A stretch of 48,674 bases of DNA, taken from IMG/VR virus record IMGVR_UViG_3300045996_001342, positions 1 through 48,674 of that record; one strand, 5' to 3'. This document shows positions 44,487-48,674 of the stretch, piece after piece. The notes under the pieces are model-generated. The model searched no databases, had not been told where the DNA came from, and saw only the letters and a program-made list of their open reading frames with translations. Source of the stretch: a virus. A program made the translations under genes and the position numbers. Numbering within the stretch: position 1 is the stretch's first letter; every line of letters begins with the position of its first letter.

Positions 44487-46922
44487 TTAGCCCTCCATAC
44501 CCCAGTGTGGGCCTAGCTTCGTGTCTACCTTGAGGGGGGCAGAAAACCCAGGTAGCAGCCCTTTCAATGTCTTCGCGCTTTCCATGCACTCTTTAATCAA
44601 ACGCACTGCAAAGTCACGCCTACGATCCGGCATGTCGAACACTAGGTTATCGTGTACCTCGTTCGTAATTAGTGGCATCAGGGGCCAATCCTTACGCATT
44701 AGCCGGTCATGGTACTCGACTAGGCTTATATCGTACTCCGCACAAAAAGCCGCCTCGCAATCTAGCAACGCAGATCCGGTCACAGCCGCCGCAAGGCTCT
44801 GAATCGGAAAGTTAATCGCTTGGTTCACAAGCCGCCCAAAGCCTGGCGTATCTGGTCCGTCGTGTGGCAAATGCCGAACTTGTCCGATCTTACTAACGAC
44901 GTAGCCATGATCCAGCAGGTACTGTTTTTGCCGGGCCATGTACCGAGGTATCCCAGGAAACATCCGCAGATAGCCCCGCCGTAATTCGTCGGTTTTCTCT
45001 ACGTGGTCTTCATAGTTATGGCTAAACCGGACGCCTACCTTGTTCCAAAGAGTCTCGGCCATCAATTTAGTCTGCATATTGTAATTCGTGCCCAAAACTA
45101 CGCTTTTAGTAGCTACGTATTCTCTCGTACCCTTTGTGACCTCCATTTTCCATAGCTCTTTCGCTATGGCAATGTACCCCCCACGATTCAGGAAGTAGTC
45201 TATGAGCTTATCGTCCTTGGCCTCGTAGCCCAGGATAAATATTTCCAGGCTTTTGTAGTCGTTCTCTAGAATCAGGCCGTTAGGGAACCTAGATACGACG
45301 AGCTGCCGCATCTTCCCAGGCCAGTTCTGCATATTCGGCTCGGAACTCGACCGCCTGCCTGTCCTAGCCCCCAGGGGGTTAATATTGACCGGCAACCACA
45401 GCCTGCCGTCTGGCTGCGCTTGTACGAGGTCTTTGACCCCCAGGATATTCGTCGTATAGGCTTTGTCGGCCTTATTGAACTCTAAAAGCGTCTTAACTTC
45501 CGGACGCTCTGCGAACTGCTTCAAGGTAATCTGGTCAACCGCCGGGAGCTTGCTAGTCTTCGTCTTCTTCGTAACCGGCAGCTTCAGCCGCTTAAATAGA
45601 AGGTCTCTGATATGCCCGTCGTTCGTCGGTATAAACTCCGTCATGCCTTGGCTAAAGGCTAGCTTTGTAAGCTTGTCTCGCGCCCGCTCTCTGTCGAACA
45701 AAAGAACCAGCTCCATGTCGCTCAGCTTCTTTCGGTCGATATACACCCCGGCATGTCTCACACGATGCAACGACATTGCGATCCGGTGAACGAAATTCCA
45801 CGGCATCTTCTGGACTTCATCGTCAATAACTAGCTCTGTCGCAAGCCTCGCACTAGCCCAGGCGTCTAGGCGACAGCGTTCTTTCCTGAGATCACGGCCC
45901 CACAGCGTTGCGTCTTCCTTGCTTATGGCTACCGTGTCCTGCTTCCAGGGTTCGACGTTGCGATCACTGACTAGGAGCCCTTCGAGATCGTAGCCCCCCT
46001 TGCCGCGGTTCTCGTCTTTCATTCGAGCCAGCAACAGGCTATCTAACGTCATGTACCCGGAGACCCAGTCTATCCTTGCCGCACCTAGCTCTACTAGCTT
46101 GTCTATGTCGCCGCTTATAGAATGCCCTATGAGCTTCGTCTTGTTGTCAGCCTGCTCGACCTGAGACAGCACAGCATAAAAGCTATCTTCGTCTGGCTCC
46201 GCGCTAGTCGCTGACTGCCTGTCTGCTATACCCACCGTCAGTAGCGTCTTATCGGGGGCATACTCTGTGTCTATGGCGATAAACCCGGCGTCAGGGTAGC
46301 CATTGACTGGCCTAGGCAGTAACGGCTTACTCGCTCGCTCGAAGTCTTCTTTGATCCTCGGAAGATAGCTAGACCCCCCTAGCAGGACCGCCCTAGGGGC
46401 ATATGTGGCCCAGGCTTGTTTCTCCGTTCCCGCGATCCGTAGAGGCCGACCGCGCATCTTCGTTATATTCGTAGCCTTGCCATCGTTCGATAATGACCGG
46501 GCCGCGCTCGGCCCCATAGCGATGATCTGTTGCGGGTTCAAGCCAGTGACCGTTCTAGCTACGAACGGACGGCAGCAACGAATCTGGTTCATACTTGGTT
46601 CGTCTTCGACCGGACACCGAACGGCATACGTCAGAGCTACGTCCTGAACCGAATACCCCGCTTCCCTCGTGACCTGCCTCAAAAGTTGCCGCTCGTCGCT
46701 ATTAGGGGCCGAACCTAGAACAACTAGCAGCTTCCCGGTATACCCGCCAGGGACGTAAGGCCGCTGAATCGTCGGAGAAAACAAGCCGCACTTTTTGCAG
46801 AGGTCCCGCTGTTCTCCAGCCTCGGACATCGTCTCCGGCGTCAGAGCTTGGACAGCCAAGCTAGGGGCCTTGGGCTTTTTAGGCTTCTTTGCCTTTGGCT
46901 CGGCTGTGGCTTCAACTTCCAA
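44487..46922 (-). CDS. DNA polymerase I with N-terminal UDG-like domain
   Basis: An 811-residue replicative polymerase from a TTG start (AGGAGG upstream, inside the TOPRIM gene's 3' end). Residues about 36-200 resemble an Fe-S uracil-DNA glycosylase: CKKC (42-45) and Cys103, Cys117. The catalytic GEAPG motif is changed to LGSAPNSDE, so activity is doubtful. The 3'-5' exonuclease covers about 210-400 (AIDTEY at 217-221, IGHSISGDID). Polymerase covers about 430-811: motif A NDYKSLE (Asp555), motif B KSVVLGTNYN, QAINFPIQS, and motif C EVHDNL (His757, Asp758), where Asn replaces the usual Glu. It would copy the phage genome. Confidence 0.88.
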   Translation of the reverse strand: MEVEATAEPKAKKPKKPKAPSLAVQALTPETMSEAGEQRDLCKKCGLFSPTIQRPYVPGGYTGKLLVVLGSAPNSDERQLLRQVTREAGYSVQDVALTYAVRCPVEDEPSMNQIRCCRPFVARTVTGLNPQQIIAMGPSAARSLSNDGKATNITKMRGRPLRIAGTEKQAWATYAPRAVLLGGSSYLPRIKEDFERASKPLLPRPVNGYPDAGFIAIDTEYAPDKTLLTVGIADRQSATSAEPDEDSFYAVLSQVEQADNKTKLIGHSISGDIDKLVELGAARIDWVSGYMTLDSLLLARMKDENRGKGGYDLEGLLVSDRNVEPWKQDTVAISKEDATLWGRDLRKERCRLDAWASARLATELVIDDEVQKMPWNFVHRIAMSLHRVRHAGVYIDRKKLSDMELVLLFDRERARDKLTKLAFSQGMTEFIPTNDGHIRDLLFKRLKLPVTKKTKTSKLPAVDQITLKQFAERPEVKTLLEFNKADKAYTTNILGVKDLVQAQPDGRLWLPVNINPLGARTGRRSSSEPNMQNWPGKMRQLVVSRFPNGLILENDYKSLEIFILGYEAKDDKLIDYFLNRGGYIAIAKELWKMEVTKGTREYVATKSVVLGTNYNMQTKLMAETLWNKVGVRFSHNYEDHVEKTDELRRGYLRMFPGIPRYMARQKQYLLDHGYVVSKIGQVRHLPHDGPDTPGFGRLVNQAINFPIQSLAAAVTGSALLDCEAAFCAEYDISLVEYHDRLMRKDWPLMPLITNEVHDNLVFDMPDRRRDFAVRLIKECMESAKTLKGLLPGFSAPLKVDTKLGPHWGMEG

Positions 46923-47535
46923 GTAACTGCCTCCTAGCTAGCTCTGGCATCCTGCTAAGGTCTTTGGCCCCGACTGGGAATACGAGCCGCGCTCTGGCAC
47001 CTAGCAGGGCTAACCGCCCGACCGTTACGGCTCCGGCTCTGATAGCGTCTGTGTCAGGGACTACGGTAATCGGCTGCCCCGGAAACTGGTTCAAGACGTT
47101 CTGCAACAGATTCGCTCCGGGCCTGTTGCCCATCGCTGCGACTCCAGCGTAGCCGCACTCTGCCGCTGCCAGTGCGTCCATCGGGCCTTCTACTAAGACG
47201 ACCCCCCTAGGCGCGGCTTCAGGCCACACAAGGACAAATGCGCCTTCGGCCGAATACGGGGGGCTTTGGTACCGCTTCTCTACCTTCGGGTCCACGGCCC
47301 TAGCTTGCCAATAGACCCGCCCGTTGCTATGGCTGCACGGAATCACAATCCGCACATGGTCGTCCTCCGCCGATTTCGACTGGTACCAGCCGTTAGCTAT
47401 GGCTAACTCTGCGCTAAGCCCCCTGTCGCCAAGGTATTGCATCAGAAGGTACAGAGAGTCCCACCGCTCCGGCATCGGCTGGCTAGGCGCGTACTTCCTG
47501 CGGGGCTTCGATCCTTCGTGTTCGTAATTTTTCAA
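46912..47535 (-). CDS. TOPRIM primase-like protein
   Basis: A 207-residue protein from a TTG start with GGAGGC upstream. TOPRIM motifs: VLVEGPMDAL (Glu116, Gly117, Asp120) and VVPDTDAIRAG (Asp161, Asp163), the metal site of primases. Before them (about 45-100) is a beta-rich part (HVRIVIPCSHSNGRVYWQAR) like the RNA-polymerase domain of phage primases. No zinc-binding domain and no helicase domain are fused, unlike T7 gp4. Zinc recognition or helicase may be supplied by neighbours. Confidence 0.8.
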   Translation of the reverse strand: MKNYEHEGSKPRRKYAPSQPMPERWDSLYLLMQYLGDRGLSAELAIANGWYQSKSAEDDHVRIVIPCSHSNGRVYWQARAVDPKVEKRYQSPPYSAEGAFVLVWPEAAPRGVVLVEGPMDALAAAECGYAGVAAMGNRPGANLLQNVLNQFPGQPITVVPDTDAIRAGAVTVGRLALLGARARLVFPVGAKDLSRMPELARRQLLGS

Positions 47536-47677
47536 GCTCAGCCTCCGTCTTCTTTAACTTCTCAGTCAGCTCGGTCACTTCCGCATCGAGCCGCAGGACT
47601 TCGTCTGTGGCCCACTCCATTGCTTCCTGCATTGTCTTCGTCTGCCACTCCAGGGGGAGGACGTATAACCCTCGCAT
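47483..47677 (-). CDS. small coiled-coil protein, first of replication operon
   Basis: A 64-residue protein, ATG at 47677 with GAGGTC upstream. Almost all of it is coiled coil (EVTELTEKLKKTEAELEKLR). It overlaps the TOPRIM gene by 53 nt in another frame. Function unknown. Confidence 0.55.
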   Translation of the reverse strand: MRGLYVLPLEWQTKTMQEAMEWATDEVLRLDAEVTELTEKLKKTEAELEKLRTRRIEAPQEVRA

Positions 47678-47720
47678 TCTTTGACCTCACGTTATATTGT
47701 ATTCTATCGCGTTACATAAT

Positions 47721-47750
47721 ATTATACACGCCAGGCAAAAAAATAGGCTG
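47721..47750 (-). promoter_or_regulatory. replication-operon promoter of the same class
   Basis: Minus-strand CAGCCTATTT at the -35 position and GTGTATAATA at -10: CCTA and TATAAT are 21 nt apart, exactly as in the two plus-strand copies (10153/10174 and 47797/47818). It faces the coiled-coil, TOPRIM and polymerase genes. Confidence 0.5.
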
Positions 47751-47862
47751 GGTATTCTCAGATATATTTTTTTCACTTGAGTCCATGTTTGCCCGACCTA
47801 AATTCCCTTCTGACGTGTATAATAAGCGTAAGCGGGGGGTACTCTTATTAGCTATGCATATA
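47739..47862 (+). promoter_or_regulatory. copy 2 of the late-type control element
   Basis: Shares the same ordered blocks as 10113-10217: AAAAATAGGCT, ATATATTTT, CGACCTAAA (47794-47802), GTGTATAATA (47815-47824), and the exact 23-nt block 47840-47862. It points towards the 3' end of the sigma-like gene, which is on the other strand. A GGGGGT/ACCCCC stem and TTTTT follow at 47835-47879, so a short RNA could be made and ended there. Confidence 0.75.
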
Positions 47863-47877
47863 ACCCCCTCCCTGTTT

Positions 47878-48456
47878 TTATCCGTCTTCCCTCTCTAGAT
47901 AGTCACGCATAGATTCTAGCCCGGTTGCTAAAGCTCTCTTCACCTTGCCTCTGTCAACCCCTAGCTTATCGGCGTACTCATAGGTGCTATAGCCTTCGAC
48001 ATGCACTGCTAGGACGACTTCGCGTTGAAACGCTGGCAGAGCCAGCAACGCCGACTTGAGATCAATACCCGAGTCTAGATCCGGCATGTATGCAGCTTCG
48101 CTCTTTTCCTTATCTAGCCCTAGCTTGCGCTGCGCCCGCTTTACGTCCGGCGCTTGCTCGACTGTGTCATCAAAGCCCTCCGGCTGCGCTTCTAGTCGTT
48201 GCCGGTTCAGGTAGTCACGAATGGCATTCGACGCCCGGCGGTCTACCTGCTCTGTGATCCACGTATTAAGCTGCGCCTGGCTAGGGTCGTACCGCTCTAA
48301 TGCGGCATAGCAGTCTGCCAGGGCTTGCTGGACTACGTCTTCAGGATCGCCGCAGTCCCGCACCATGCCCGCAGCCCTCCGGACCAGGAGGGGGCGAAGC
48401 TCGGATACGACGGTCGCAAATTCCACATCAGACGGACTAGAAACTAGACTTGTCAT
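47878..48456 (-). CDS. sigma-70-family (ECF-like) factor, copy 2
   Basis: A 192-residue protein with a sigma region 2 (about 18-88: DPEDVVQQALADCYAALERY, then LNTWITEQVDRRASNAIRDY) and a region 4 HTH (about 132-190: LLALPAFQREVVLAVHVEGY, then STYEYADKLGVDRGKVKRAL). This is the two-domain plan of ECF sigma factors, which would redirect host RNA polymerase to phage promoters. Start at 48456 with AAGGAGGT at ideal spacing; the extension to 48507 is rejected. It overlaps the small gene before it by 20 nt. An identical arrangement begins the window. Confidence 0.75.
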   Translation of the reverse strand: MTSLVSSPSDVEFATVVSELRPLLVRRAAGMVRDCGDPEDVVQQALADCYAALERYDPSQAQLNTWITEQVDRRASNAIRDYLNRQRLEAQPEGFDDTVEQAPDVKRAQRKLGLDKEKSEAAYMPDLDSGIDLKSALLALPAFQREVVLAVHVEGYSTYEYADKLGVDRGKVKRALATGLESMRDYLEREDG

Positions 48457-48674
48457 AGGCAACCTCCTTTTCCGGAGTCGAGCATAGCTTAATAATAATA
48501 GACCCATCAGAGACTCCGTAGGCGATTCGTGAGAACTCTTTGCAGACCCGCGCCATTTCGTCCTTGTCTACCGTAAGCTGGCCCCCAAGCTTGTTAAGCA
48601 GGTAGACATTCAAAACAGTGGCCCCCTCTAGCGCTTCCACTAACTGCTCATTCTGCAAAGCAAGCCTAAACTCT
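48101..48674. repeat. right copy of imperfect terminal repeat
   Basis: The partner of 1-577. The last base of the window pairs with base 577 of the left copy. Details and differences are given there. Confidence 0.9.
48437..48674 (-). CDS. small hypothetical protein, copy 2 (5' end cut by window)
   Basis: About 79 residues are visible; by comparison with the left copy only the first three residues are missing. The N-terminal 45 residues are identical to copy 1. The stretch ARVCKEFSRIAYGVSDGSII differs from copy 1, and the end TPEKEVAYDKSSF is nearly the same. It precedes and overlaps the sigma-like gene. Confidence 0.7.
   Translation of the reverse strand, partial: EFRLALQNEQLVEALEGATVLNVYLLNKLGGQLTVDKDEMARVCKEFSRIAYGVSDGSIIIKLCSTPEKEVAYDKSSF

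Noticed and set aside
34773-46922. A Z-genome (2-aminoadenine) phage
   Set aside because: A dATP/dGTP enzyme, MazG and a PolA-type polymerase are present, but no PurZ-like adenylosuccinate synthase is seen, and the polymerase carries a UDG-like fusion unlike the known set.
47690-47870. Replication origin
   Set aside because: AT-rich blocks and repeats are present, but they align with promoter parts of a second copy at 10.1 kb, and no iterons or DnaA boxes are clear.
1-48674. CRISPR array or insertion sequence
   Set aside because: No regularly spaced repeats and no transposase frame with terminal inverted repeats were seen.

Overview
The window looks like a nearly complete genome of a temperate tailed phage (or a prophage) with podovirus-type architecture. 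This rests on a tyrosine integrase beside an excisionase-like gene, a large terminase, a P22-type portal, a scaffold, an N4-gp56-family major capsid protein, a head-tail adaptor, a nozzle-like protein, a tail-collar fibre and putative DNA-ejection proteins. I see no tape measure, sheath or baseplate genes. A nested i-spanin/o-spanin pair and several Sec-type signal peptides point to a Gram-negative host. The host genus cannot be read from the sequence.

Layout: (1) 1-2483: partial sigma-like gene, small gene and HTH gene on the minus strand, a divergent control region, then a small gene and the integrase on the plus strand. (2) 2562-9380: a long minus-strand operon of tightly overlapping small genes, many of them single-pass membrane microproteins, plus a CobS/MoxR-type AAA+ ATPase with a 283-aa neighbour. 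(3) 9391-10346: control regions around a small XRE regulator, ending in the late promoter. (4) 10347-34001: plus-strand late operon with tRNA-like genes, packaging, capsid, tail and fibre, ejection and lysis genes. (5) 33839-47677: minus-strand operons with exported and membrane small proteins, nucleotide-pool enzymes, RNA ligase and HAD phosphatase, a tRNA with anticodon UAG, a very acidic protein, a phosphoesterase, and the replication and recombination module (endonuclease VII-like, RecA/DnaB-fold ATPase, PD-(D/E)XK nuclease, SSB-like, UDG-PolA fusion, TOPRIM protein). (6) 47690-48674: a second copy of the late-type control element and a second, diverged copy of the sigma-like gene and its small partner.

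The genes appear to work together as follows. The phage sigma-like factor may recognise a repeated promoter (CGACCTAAA, 15 nt, TATAAT) found before the late operon and again beside the sigma gene. Palindromic operators built on GACGTTATA lie at three early promoters. Integrase and excisionase-like genes would handle lysogeny. The replication operon makes the polymerase, helicase, primase and nuclease set.

Two large-scale features stand out. The window begins and ends in the same roughly 577-bp segment at about 90% identity, as if a circular or terminally redundant genome had been read once round with two alleles. The tetranucleotide CTAG is unusually common except in a cassette at about 2.7-4.7 kb, and the phage carries a tRNA whose anticodon reads the matching leucine codon CTA.
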